Shown: positions 52,326 to 64,000 of the stretch, piece by piece
How the letters are laid out: every line of letters starts with the position of its first letter
Position numbering within the stretch: position 1 is the first letter of the stretch
Notes under the pieces: generated by a model
Databases searched by the model: none
Told to the model about the DNA's origin: nothing
The model's input: the letters and a program-made list of their open reading frames with translations, nothing else
Source: Hybos culiciformis
Lineage: Eukaryota > Arthropoda > Insecta > Diptera > Hybotidae
Direction: 5' to 3'
Assembly (NCBI GenBank): GCA_964007475.1
Contig: OZ023274.1
Coordinates: 23,208,043 to 23,272,042, forward strand
DNA length: 64,000 nt
Translations under genes and position numbers: made by a program

Positions 52326-52904
52326 AAATTATGGATGAGTGCAAAATAGAAAATATAAATTATGTATACTGGTGACTTTATAAACAAATAAAAACCTTGC
52401 ATCGTTTTATTATATAAATAAAAATACAAAAATAGTTTCAAAACCTTACATCGTTGTAACCGAAAATCTATTTTTCGATTTTCAACAAAATTATTTGTAA
52501 AACGTACTAACTAATTTTTTGATTTTGTTAATTATCAGTCAAACAGTGTAAAGGTTAACTCAACAGATGTTTACAACAAACCATGTAACTCTACAGAGCC
52601 TTCTTTGTATTTATTTTAACTAAACATTATGTTGGAGAAGGCATTTTTACATTTAAATTTGTTAGTTGCAACAGATACAGACAAAAGAACCATCAACAGA
52701 CAAACATCTTTTGAGAATTACGGACATAATTTTTTGGGTGTATAATATATTTTTCTTATTTAGAGGGATTTTTATTAGACAGTTATTTAGATACAAATTT
52801 TTCTTTTTGTAGGAAAAATTTATTTTCCAACGATCTGCTATCTGAACTTTTTAAAACTAAGAATCGGGTCGCTAAAATTGTCTTCAAAAAGTTGTATCAA
52901 GACT
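52326..52904. other. AT-rich stretch, no gene seen
   Basis: No coding or repeat structure recognised. Confidence 0.55.
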
Positions 52905-52912
52905 CTCTAAAT

Positions 52913-53380
52913 GAGTTTTTCTCCAACTGGGTCCCACGGCTCCTTTGGGGCCATGAAAAATTTTCCAAAAAATAAATGTGCATTAGAATTATAAGTACCT
53001 ATTCACTGATGAGAATGACACCTGCAAAAGATATTATATCAGACTATCAGAGATTATTCCTTAAAGTTCGAAAAATCATTTCAGAACATTGGATAAGACA
53101 ACAACGATATATTAATTATCGCAAATGATTTTTTTTTTAGTTTAATTAACTTTCTAACATATCTTGTGGCACAAAATTAACTATAAGTATATTAAAAAAA
53201 TAATCATCAAGCTTCTTCAACCATAGCTTTGAGCAATATTTTTGAAATAAAGCTTGGGATCGTTTTTGTTGTTAAAACTTAATATTTTTTTTATAAAAAT
53301 AGTATATTTTTGGGGAGTCGTAAGATTTTAATTCCAAATTTAGGGGGTCACAACATAAAAAAAAAGTTTGAGAAGCACTG
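52913..53380. mobile_element. hAT element, 468 bp, perfect CTCTAAAT duplication
   Basis: The left end GAGTTTTTCTCCAACTGGGTCCC (eroded) and right end GTTTGAGAAGCACTG are inverted. CTCTAAAT flanks at 52905-52912 and 53381-53388. The termini are of the same TTCTCAAAC class as the element at 24598-25364. No ORF. Confidence 0.9.
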
Positions 53381-53388
53381 CTCTAAAT

Positions 53389-55434
53389 GACAAAATTAGA
53401 AAACTTAAGAAAACTTAACAAATTTTGGACTAATATTATAAAAATATGAATGTGCTAACTATTATTCAAATTTAAGTGGGTGTAGTTAAGTTAGTAGATA
53501 TATAACTTTATTTTTATCTTTATTTTTATTTTTTGTGCTTCCTTTAATAAAAAAGATGAAAATTATATTATTTTTATTATTATTATCGTTAAGAAATTAA
53601 ATTTATGCCTTGTTGACCACAATTTTTATTTATTTTTTTTTTTTTTCCACAAAATTGTGTTATAAAAATATATAAAAATTTATATATTATTTTTGTTAAA
53701 TAATAAATCGGTAAAAAAATAAAAAAAAAATTTTTCTTATTACAATTTAAATTAAAAAAAAATTAATTCAATTTGATGAGATTTTTTTTTTAAGATTGGA
53801 GCTCCCAAGTTTTCTACATCATACCTACCTGCATAAATCCACTTGACTATCCTGCTAAACAACAAAAAAAATCATTTGTGGCGATTGATTAATAAAAGTA
53901 GGTTTATTATTATTATTATTATTATTATTTTTATTATTTGTGTCTGGCTTAAAAATGTAATAATTTGTAATTGTATTCTATTTTTATTTTTGTAAATCAA
54001 CATAAATATTAAAGAATAATCATCGTATAAGACATATTTAAGTGTAGATATATAACGGCTTCGTGAAGTTATTGAAAAATTGTTAAATTAAATAAATAAA
54101 GAAATGACTAAGACTTTACGGTCGTAACAGACTTTAAATACTTGCTTTGTCGAATTTCTGTCGTGTCATTCTAATCTATAAGATGGAATAGTTTAATATT
54201 GCCATTGCCAGAGCTAGGCGTTATGGCAATAGGTTGCATTCTTTTTTTTTTTAATAAAACAAGTTCGAAAAATATATTCTACTATGTAATATTAAATAAT
54301 TATAATGATAATTGCTCGATATAAAGAAACGAATACGAATAACTTTTAAATTAAAGGAAAACTCATTGAAATATATATAATTCGACAACTTGACAGAACA
54401 AAACTAATTTTCTTTTAAGATAATATACAACTTTTCATTTTATATTCAATTTCAAAATTATATTGCCAAAAGCTATATACAAATATTTCGTGTTCAAGTT
54501 TTTTTTTGTTCATAAACGGAAAAAAAAAATAATTTCTTAAAAAAGCTTAAAACAATTTATTAATAAAAATTAATGTGACTTAATCATAATTTTAATAATA
54601 ATTGTAAAAATTTATAGTTTTTTTTTTTTCAAACTACCGGGGCACATTCCTGCTGCTAATGCTGATTATATTTTGATCATTATCATAAAGCTTTATAATA
54701 ATTTTTTCGCCTCTCTATTTGTAACTCAATATAACATTTAACAATTTTATTTTATATATATGCTCTGTATTTATGTAAACAAAAAAAAAAGAAATATTTT
54801 TTATTTTTTTGAATCTAGATTAAAATATATATTTATAATTTTTTTTTTTTTTTTCATAAATATTACTTTAACTCGCAATATTGTTGAATTATTAGTTATT
54901 TTTAAAATATAATAGTAATATCTTTAAGTTATTAAATTTTCAATGAAAATAAAGAGCAAAAAAATTAAAAAAAAAAACAAAAAAAGTTTTTTTTTGTCGA
55001 ACTGTGGCTATATAAAGATAACATTGCATGTTAATTCAGTGTAAAACTCCTGAATAAAATAATTGAACCATATATCTCTATGGTTAAATACATTAAATTT
55101 ATGATTCAGGAATCCAAAAAAAAAATTTTTTTTTTTTTGCTCAATATATAAATTTTCTGTTCTTCTTATTTCTTTCAAGTTTTTAATATGGATTAAAATA
55201 TTTATTTTACTTTATTTAATTTTTTTTTTTTTTTCAAATATGAGTGATCGAAAAAACTCAACATTATGGAAAAGATAGTTCGCACTGAAAAAATTCTTAC
55301 ATATAATTGGGATCCAATCGTTTCTAGTATGCAGTATGAAAAAATATTTGAAAGTTAGTTTTCTCTTTTAAATAAAATATGAAAAATAAAAAAATAAATT
55401 ATAAAATATTCAATTTAAATGTAACTAATATAGC

Positions 55435-55481
<47 letters not shown>

Positions 55482-57497
55482 AATAATATGTGGTGAACTA
55501 TGTAATTAAAATTGAACTAAAATGCGGTTTTTTTTGACAATCATTAAGCTTTTTATTTTGTCACCACCCATGATGAGCGAATAAATTAATTCAATATTAT
55601 TGTTCTATCATTTAAGTAAGAGATATTTTCAAAATTTTCTTTCAATTCTTATTATATCAAAATAATTATTGAAATGCCGGTAATTATTTGGAAATGAAAA
55701 AGACTGCATCTTATTAGTATGTTTTATTATATATCTTTTAAATATTTACATATAAATTTCTGTATTAAAAATTAAAATTATTTATTTCATTCATACATTT
55801 TTTTTTCTGTGTGAAATATTTTATTTTATTTTTTTGTGTATCTAGAATTTATAACTCATTCAACTTATTTGTAAAAATATTATTTAAAGATGTTAATTGG
55901 ATCTTAAAAGAAAATGTTATAATTTATCAAGATTTATTAAAAAAAAAATATAGCATTAATTAACTTTAATCTTAATACTTTGGTATAGCATTACAAAATA
56001 TATATGTGTAGATTCTTTGTAATTCATTAAATAAAACTAAATATGCTAATTTTTGAATTTTTATTCTCTATATGCATAGCTATGCATTCAACATGAATTT
56101 TTAGTTTAGTTTTTTTTTTTTTTTATTAATAATAATAATAATAATATTAAAGTATTAAAATAAGATTTTTTAATTCAGATAAATTAGCAGTCATTTTGCG
56201 CACATTTATGGGTTTTGATGTACAGCCAAATAGATATTTGTAATGAATTTCGTGATATCTGATTGTTAATAAATATAAAATTTTCTAGTATTTTTTTTTC
56301 TTTTAATTAATTTGAAACAAAATTAAATAAGAAAAAAAAAATAAATAAATGAAAATATAGATATAACTAATGTAAGAGATATTTATTTTATTTTATTTTT
56401 TTTGTACAGAAAGAGGTTAGGATTATATTAATGGGTTTTCATGGCCTTAAAAGAATTATTCTTATATACGAATTTGTAAATTAATAGTTTTGTTGATCCT
56501 AAAGAATGAACTTTTGCATAATATCTAGGATCTCAAGTTTAATGTCCATTTTAAGGTATATTGATTTATTTAAACTAGTTTATTTTGAAATTGTCTACGT
56601 TATAATTTTGGTGGAAATGTTTTCTGCAATGAATTATTTATTTTTAAAGTTTTTGATTCATAATCTCATGAACTTATGCAAACATTGCTAATATTACCAT
56701 ACCGATCCTTAAAAAAATTTACAATTTAACTCAGATTAAGTTTAGTAATTTAATTTTCAAATAATTATTTATTTACTTGTTTGTTCTAGAATTGCCATAT
56801 TTAAGACATTTATAGAATTTATAACTAAATTCTAGAATTGTCATATTTTTACATATATTTAAGACATAATTTCTAAACTATTTTGCATTCAAAACTTTCT
56901 TAAATATAAGCCCCTTCTAAGATAGAAATGTAATTTTTGAGTGAAAAATTCATTCTTAGCTATTTAAAGATTTCTTGATAAAAATGTAAACAAGTTATTT
57001 ATACCACTGTAAATTTAAATGGACTAGCCAATTATCCATTATTCCATTTCCAAAACCCAAAATATCCAGATACTTGGTTAAAAATTGAAAAATATTCTTC
57101 TGAATATTGGAAAAATTTAAATTGGAAAATATTTGAAAGATTGAAATTGTTTTATCTTTAAATGTTAAAGCAAAAAAAAAATAGAAATATTTCTTAACCC
57201 ACAATTTTTCGTTTGTTTCCAGTTTGAAAAACTATTAGTTATACAAGTTTTAGTTATGTTTTAATGAAATTATCTATCGCGAGAATTGGAATTAAAGAAA
57301 AAAAAAATTAGTTTCCTGAAAAATAAAAAAAAATATATTTTGCCAATAATTTCATATTGTCGGAACGTGATGTTAATTCGATTTTTATGATTATTTATGA
57401 TTTTAAATTTTTATATAAGTATAAAATAGAAAAAAATTTATAATCTGAAAATAATGTGATAATGTGAAATTTATATGATCATAATGAAATTTTGTTA
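53389..57497. other. AT-rich gene desert, part 5
   Basis: Contains a (TTA)n microsatellite at 53903-53937, an (ATA)n microsatellite at 55435-55478 (about 14 units) and many poly-T/poly-A tracts. A small hairpin (TTGCCAT...ATGGCAA) is near 54200-54232. No exon or RNA gene supported. Confidence 0.55.
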
Positions 57498-57501
57498 TTA
57501 A

Positions 57502-57717
57502 CCCTTTGGCGGACACAAAATTTTATATGTGTTCTAAAATTTTATATGTGTTCTAAGGGGACACAATATATTGAATTCTAATATAAACTATATGAAAACG
57601 AAAACGTGATATCACGTCTTGGCTTTATTACGGTTTTGAAAATTGACGTGATATCACGTCATGTCCCACGAGAAAAACATCCCATAACGTGATATCACGT
57701 CCTTGTCCGCCAAAGGG
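57502..57717. mobile_element. piggyBac-type MITE with three identical palindromes
   Basis: TTAA on both sides (57498-57501, 57718-57721) and inverted ends CCCTTTGGCGGACA / TGTCCGCCAAAGGG; both features define piggyBac. 216 bp, no transposase. The 14-base perfect palindrome ACGTGATATCACGT occurs at 57604-57617, 57646-57659 and 57687-57700, spaced 42 and 41 bases. The left part has a 19-bp tandem duplication (AAAATTTTATATGTGTTCT, about 57517-57555). Confidence 0.93.
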
Positions 57718-57825
57718 TTAATGTAAAATATCTATAAAATATTTATGTAATGTTTTCTATTTTCTTCTATTTTCAATTTTAATAAAAAAAAATTTAATAC
57801 TTTAATTGCTTCTGTAAGTCTATAC

Positions 57826-58262
57826 CAGTGGTGTCCAACACAGTCGCCACTCGCCACATGTGGCGAATAGACTTTGTGAAAGTGGCGAATCCAGCACTGA
57901 ATAATTTTTTATATTAAATAAAGTTTTCGCACCAAGGATTAAGACAAATTAAAAAAAAACACTATTTTTGCCAGTCAAAAAAGCAAAAACAAATCAAGAA
58001 ATTTATTTAAAAAAAAAAAATGCGACAAAATAATAACTATTCTATATTAATGAACTTGTGGTGGCAAATGCGAAAATGAAAAAAAAAAAAACAAACAAAA
58101 ATTGTCAAATTTTGGATTTTGTTATCTTAATAATAACTTGTTAATTACAATGACACAATAATTAATGAATTTTTTATAAATACATACATATTTTAAGTGG
58201 CGAATGAAATTATTTAAAAATAGCAATTGTGGCTAGAAACAAATTTCTGTTGGACACCGCTG
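57826..58262. mobile_element. hAT MITE, 437 bp, perfect GTCTATAC duplication
   Basis: Left end CAGTGGTGTCCAACA, right end TGTTGGACACCGCTG; GTCTATAC flanks at 57818-57825 and 58263-58270. Subterminal TGGCGAAT repeats (AGTGGCGAATCC and AAGTGGCGAATG). No ORF. The near-perfect termini and duplication suggest a fairly young copy. Confidence 0.95.
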
Positions 58263-58270
58263 GTCTATAC

Positions 58271-60379
58271 GGTATTTGTGAAGTTTTGCTTGCAAAGAGA
58301 ATTATCAAGGCTCCCAAGAAGTATCATTAAAAAAGTATAAAGGATATTTGTTAATTTTTTCTTTAAGGTGCTTTTTCAAAATTATAAATTATTTAAGTTC
58401 TCGGAAATCAGAACTAATATAACATAATTTTTTTTTAATAACTTATTGGCATTTCAAAATAAATTAATTCTTAACAGTAAATAACAAAAATAGTGGTAGG
58501 TACATTATGTTTTATGATGTTATAAAGTACAAGAAAGTATATACAGTTACTCGAAATCTCTGTCGGAACCACAAAGAATCCTGACCCGTATGTTTGAAAA
58601 AAAAATACTGGGTTGTAAAATTTATCGCTACCACAGCAGGATGATTAATTTTACAAAAAAAATCCAAATATTAAGACTACGAATTAAATCTTCCGTCTCA
58701 ACAAAATCGATTTTGAAATTGTTAAACTATATAGCTTAAAGATGCCATAACCCAAGGTTGAAAGAAGGATGAAATTTGGTGATTAAAATATCTTGCAAAA
58801 AAAAAACTATTTTCATTTTGATATGATAAAGACCCATTATTTTAATCTTAAACTACCTACACTCTTGTTAAGAGCAAAATATTTTATTGAGACATTGTAT
58901 TAAATGTACAAACAAGTATATAGATAATTTTCTTAAAGGAATTTAGGAAGCAAAATGATCTATGTTTTTTGATTGGTAATAAAGTTATTAGGTAAAAATC
59001 TGTATTTTTAATTTTAAATTAAGTATAGTCACGAATATGTAATGTACATGTAATACATTGCGTATATTTTATTAGAGCATATAAAGAAGCTATAATAATA
59101 ATAATAATAACATAACAAGATACCTGTTTTATGCACAGCACATATGATGTAAATCATAAAAAAAAAAACATTGTTCATTTTTTTTTCTTCTTATATTATT
59201 TTGTTTAATAAATTAATATGATATCATTGCGGAATGTGATTAATTTAACATAAATCATAAAATCAGAATTATACTATAGTCACGCATTTCAAATTAACTT
59301 GTTTACAGTTCATGAATATAGCACTTTTATTTGAAATTTGTAATAATTTTATTTTAGTTTTTTTTTTTTATTTATTTTGTAAAACATAAAAACATAAATA
59401 TATTTTATATAAATCTTAGATAGATTTGTGGATAAGGCGCGAAAAGAAAATAATGCAAATTAAAAAAATAAAAATAAAAATACAAAAAAAAATTTACAAT
59501 CATTTTTTTTTTTTTAAGTGCTTTAATTATAGTAAACATATCAATAGCAAGGTGTTGGTAGAATAAGATTTTCTTTAGATAAGCGCTCTATAATTTTTAT
59601 ATACATTTTTGTAAACAATTATATGTTTATTTTTTTTAATTTGAACAAATTACAATAATATTTTAATAATTAAATTATTCAGTACTCATTGTATGTGTAT
59701 ATGATTTTGAATTATCTGTTTTCTTAGCCTAGTTTTTAATACATATTTAATTTTTGCAATAAAAATATCATTTTCATTATCATCCTTGTTGTAAGATGTT
59801 TAATTTTGTAGGTAGTGCGTATTATTTATAATAATGTATACCTATATAATTATGTTTGTTACATAGTAAGCAAATTGTGAAAATATAAAGTATTATATGT
59901 ATAGTGTGAAAATTTTTTTCGTGCCGAGTCAAAAGAGACCGAAATGTAATTAAGGAATTATGGGCGCCCAACACCAGTTGTATAAAGTTTGAATAATATT
60001 GTGTAGGTACATTATTAGTTTTTATGTACTGTATTGTGCATATCCTATATGTGTATACGATATTGCGATAGTAATGTTGTGCACCATATACTAGAGTCAG
60101 TCTGTGGATTAAAAGCATGTACTATCGGAAAGATCTTGGTTTTTTCCACCACTGTGTGTTGTTACTAGGAAAATCCCACAGGTCCTTAAAGGTAGATACG
60201 AAATGCTGATATAAGGTCTAGCTTTAGATGGCCATAGGCTTGAGCTGAAGAATGACTTCCTAGTCATTTAGATTTTAAGTTTTTTTATTTTTGAATTGGT
60301 TGGGGTTTCTCAAATATCCTTTTCTTTGCGATCTCCTTTTTATCTTCTTTTGAATGAAAGACATCCTATAAATATTGTT
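58271..60379. other. AT-rich gene desert, part 6
   Basis: No supported gene. The 98-codon minus-strand frame at 59822-60118 has no recognisable content. An (ATA)n run lies at about 59091-59110. Confidence 0.5.
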
Positions 60380-60535
60380 ATGACTTATGAACTCCCCTGG
60401 TGTTCACTGTCCGTACCCACTCACCGACGAGCTTAGACCCAGCCTTAGAACACGGATGTCCTTAGACAGTGGACTCAACACCAGGCTAAAGTAGAGCACT
60501 TTCTCTTGCCTCTACTTTCACCTGTTTCCCTTTTA
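60380..60535. other. GC-rich island with two hairpins, unidentified
   Basis: CCTGGTGTT (60396-60404) pairs with AACACCAGG (60477-60485), and AAAGTAGAG (60488-60496) pairs with CTCTACTTT (60510-60518). A 35-codon plus-strand frame from 60387 (MNSPGVHCPYPLTDELRPSL...) has non-AT codons but no recognised homologue. It could be the 3' end of a retroposon or a structured RNA. Confidence 0.4.
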
Positions 60536-61816
60536 TCATAATTTTCTTTATGATAAATCCTTTTTGTTTGAGTTCATTTGAACTCAGATTTTTCGTAGTT
60601 TAACTACTACAAACATAATTTTTTTAACATAACAAATGGCTTATTAAGGTTTTGAAAATATGTTCCTTTAAGTTTTGAGAAAACGCCAGACCATGCACTA
60701 AATTTTGTTTAATATCCCAAAAAACTCGATTTTTTTCACCACTTCTATTAACATCCTAAAAATGTACTCATTAAAGTTTTATGCGAAAACCTACTTTGAA
60801 CATTTGGCAAAGATCTTAAAATTCTGATTAACATAACATAATAAATTCTAATTTTTTAATTATATACAAATCAAAGAAAAAAATTAATGATCTGAAATTT
60901 TGAGGAAGAAATTAACATTAATCTCTATAATATAATTTCATTCATTATTATTATACACACATAAGTAGTTTACAGTAAAAAAAAACAAGAAAATTAATAT
61001 TTTTATGTCTACAAAATGATAGTAAAAACAAATTTTTAACTACACAATCATTTATAATCAAAGTGGTAAAACTGAACATCATTTGTAATTCAAAATGATG
61101 GCAAAACGAAAAAGAAGTGAAGACTGTTATAAGATTTATGTTAAATCATATTATATGCACAAAAATAATTCCAAGTTTTTTTTTTTCTATAAAAATATAT
61201 GCCATCTTATTAGATGTATATTAGATATTTTTATGTTAATGTTTCCTAGAGGTACATAAAAGCGCACTTTTGTGTTTAAGTTATGAAAATATTATTATAT
61301 GGTGTTTTATGTGGCGCTTTTTTATTTCAATCATAGATTTAGGTAAAGTTTATATTACAAAATCCAAATTAAAGTGTGCTCGTTAGTTATACAGAATTAA
61401 AGTATATTTTGGTTGGATTTCGGAATATTTTCGGACTTTATGTCGTTGCACGTATATTAAAAAGTATTCCGTCCAGAAATGCGGTATCCATCCGTTTTGT
61501 TTTTAACTTTTTATTCAAATAAAAGTGGAATTGTTTATTTTTGGTGTGATATCGTAGGAATATAATATTAATCTTTGTACAACGAAAAAGTATACAATAT
61601 TAATTTTGTTTTGAAAGCAATACATAAATTTCAAATAATTTTTACGTATTTTAAATCAGTACAACACTGGGCCAAAAAAGGCGTACTAATTTTTAGGACT
61701 TTTCGCATTAAATCAAATTCTAGTATTTTTATAAAAAAAAACAATATTTTAGTTCTTTCGGTATCATATCAAGTACAAACTGCTCTAAAATCGTAAAATT
61801 AATGCCAAAGATGCTT

Positions 61817-61867
61817 AATTTTTATGCCCAGAGGCATAATTTTTATGCCCAGAGGCATAATTTTTAG
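61817..61867. repeat. 21-bp tandem repeat with hairpin unit
   Basis: AATTTTTATGCCCAGAGGCAT occurs twice in tandem plus a partial unit. Each unit can form ATGCC-CAGA-GGCAT. Confidence 0.85.
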
Positions 61868-61924
61868 TACCAAGAGAATTAATGTTATTCCAAAAATTCT
61901 TGAATTAAAATTTTTGAATAATTT

Positions 61925-62085
61925 TATTACTATGGCCTAATGGTAGAGTGGTCGATTGGAATGCCAAAGACTGAGGTTCGAATCCCGAAGGGGCATAAGA
62001 GAAATAAAATAAAATATTAGAAACAAAAAAAAATAGAAATAAAAATAAAAAATAAAAAAATTAAAATAAAAAAAAAATGTTTTCT
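61925..62085 (+). repeat. tRNA-derived SINE-like repeat with A-rich tail, family 2, copy 2
   Basis: A-box TGGCCTAATGGTAGAG, loop TTGGAAT, B-box GAGGTTCGAATCCCGAA and GGGGCATAA, then about 85 bases of A-rich tail (AAATAAAATAAAATATTAG...). The head shares order and the B-box flank with 52250-52325 on the other strand. Stems are incomplete, so it is a retroposed or SINE copy, not an active tRNA. Confidence 0.65.
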
Positions 62086-62370
62086 CTTTTAAAAAAATTT
62101 TAATTCCAAAAGTGAAAGAAAGCGTCATTGGACGGTTTTTTGTTGCGGAAAATACATGATTTTATGCATTTGTACATGATCTTAGCACGTTTTTTATCTC
62201 AGTGAATGTATTACATACATTAAATAAATTTCTAACCCTATATATTTCTAAAATGTTGTTTGTAACAAAATTATATTTAATATTCTATATTAAAAAAAAA
62301 ACCAAAAATATATTTACAATAGATTAGCGTATGGCAGACTGCTGACGGGACAAATGTTATATTTACTATC

Positions 62371-62401
<31 letters not shown>

Positions 62402-64000
62402 AATAAAAAAATAAAAAATAATTGTGGTGGTGGTTACTAGATTACTATTTTATATTTATTTTTTTTATGCGGAATAAAAAAATATAATATGCTTAATAAA
62501 ATAACGGCAGCGAATCACACGACTTTTTGTTCACTTAAAAATAAAACAAAAAATTTATGTTTAGCTAAATTTATCAGACTTGGGGCGCTCCTTTTGATTT
62601 AACTACCGCCACTCCAATTTTTGTTTTATCATTAAAATTTTTTTTTATTTTTATTCTTTGACTTGTTCATGACGAAAAGAATACCACCACTAAATGTCTT
62701 CGCTAGGGAAATAAAAAATATAAAATTAAAAAAAAAAAAGAAATGAAAATATTCAACATTGATTAATAGAAAGCGTGCTATTAAATTATATTATTTTAAC
62801 TTATTTTTTTTTCAAAGTGTACTATATCTTATAAGGTTATTTCTATAAAAATTTTTAGTTCTTTCCATAATTTTGATGAAATTATTTATTAATTGATGAT
62901 TTGGTGTAGGTCTCTGTTAATTGAAGATACAGTATGCATTAGTATTCTTGTTTCAGACGAGTATCCGGGATACTGATGAGATATTGCATTATAATTATGT
63001 GGTCAATGCATATTTTTTTAAGCAACATTTTCTGAACACTTTTTTATTTTTTTTGACGTAATTAGTATCCGAGATACGCAATTTATTGTGCAGCGTCGCA
63101 CTGGCAGTGGTAGCATCGGCTTTTGCGAAAGACCTCTTTCTTTCAGCATGGACCAAAAGAAAGACTCTTCAAAGTACATACTTTGTCGAAGTTTGTAGGT
63201 TATTATTTTTTGTTGTTGTTCTGCCTTAAATTAATTATTTTCTTATAACCAGAACTTTAAATTCATAGACAATGACAAATCATAAACATCTGTCAAAAGT
63301 AAGTAGAAAGTAAGTTCCTTTGGCAGTGTGTACAGCTTTTTTAAAAGAGTATAAATCAGAAAGAGTATATAAATCACATATAAAAGAATTTCTTTTCTGT
63401 ATTGCAAATACGCTTACCTCGTTTACAGTATCCTGGCATGAAAGAGAAATTAGGCATTGTCAGAAATGATAACAAGTTTTAAGTATGATTTTATATTGTG
63501 AATAAAAAAGGCGCTCATAATGCAAACTAAATGTCTTTCATAGTCATGCAACTTTTTTTTTAATTCAATTGTTATAACTTTTGATAGAAGAAAATAAAAA
63601 TTCTATTAAGAAAATAAAAAATTTCTGTTTTTCTTAAATATTTTATAAAAAAAAACCAAAAATCCAATAGTCTATCAAATTTACTTTATACTGGTTTTAT
63701 GATTATTTAAAAAAATATATACCTATACTATACCTCAAATTAGAATATTTTTGTTGCTTAAAATTTTTCAAATATTAAATTATTATAATAATATTTTATT
63801 TTTCATTTATTAATATACGTTAATAATCTACCAGTATATTTAATTTTACAGAAAATGAGAGTCATCCTTTTCTTTTTTAAGTTTATTTTTTTTATGATCA
63901 ACGTCCGGATGATTGGAATAGAATTATCCATAAAAAAATTTTGCTGAAAAAAAAATAATATCATTCTGTATACAGTATACTATTACTTATTTTATTTAAA
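62086..64000. other. AT-rich end of the window, no gene seen
   Basis: No exon or transposon end recognised. 62940-63180 is slightly less AT-rich (GAGTATCCGGGATACTGATG and later AGTATCCGAGATACGC, two related ATCC-G-GATAC palindromes about 120 bases apart) but not identified. Confidence 0.5.

Noticed and set aside
62966..63010. Second hammerhead (ACTGATGAGATATTGC)
   Set aside because: The CUGAUGAG box is present, but no GAAA box or stem III partner lies within reach.

Overview
This is a very AT-rich animal nuclear contig (A+T roughly three quarters or more, by eye) with short spliceosomal introns, many nested transposons and long gene-poor stretches. An insect odorant-receptor (7tm_6) relic, insect-style Helitrons, hAT and piggyBac MITEs and the intron-rich SMC5 gene point to an insect. 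I cannot fix the order; an AT-rich hemipteran, a parasitoid wasp or a nematoceran fly would all fit.

Layout. 1-7.8 kb: 17 exons on the plus strand giving about 973 residues of SMC5, an ATPase subunit of the SMC5/6 complex; only the extreme N-terminus with Walker A lies outside. Intron 2 carries an 80-bp GC-richer tandem repeat. 8-18.5 kb: a perfect 80-bp foldback, a hAT MITE, a broken odorant-receptor gene, an inverted pair of tRNA-Tyr-like repeats, a LINE endonuclease scrap, a satellite-like array and several MITEs. 18.7-26 kb: a second odorant-receptor copy, destroyed by a complete 5-kb Ty3/gypsy LTR retrotransposon (305-bp LTRs, CCATT target duplication, minus strand) and surrounded by inverted repeats, two copies of another MITE and a hAT element. 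26-33.8 kb: a decayed coding Helitron lacking its HUH nuclease core, interrupted by a TIR MITE, then directly joined to a non-autonomous Helitron. 33.8-64 kb: about 30 kb with almost no coding signal except one likely terminal exon on the minus strand (34360-34441); it contains hAT elements with perfect 8-bp duplications, a piggyBac-type MITE with three identical 14-bp palindromes, and tRNA-derived SINE-like repeats with A-rich tails.

The most interesting single item is at 31797-31874. Inside a 165-bp foldback in the Helitron 3' region, every core position of a type III hammerhead ribozyme can be placed: GUC cleavage triplet, CUGAUGA and GAAA boxes, and a 9-bp stem III including the core A-U pair. 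The loops of stems I and II are perfectly complementary over 11 nt. The other main results are the two odorant-receptor relics, one of which can be read across the LTR insertion, and the young-LTR but defective retrotransposon.
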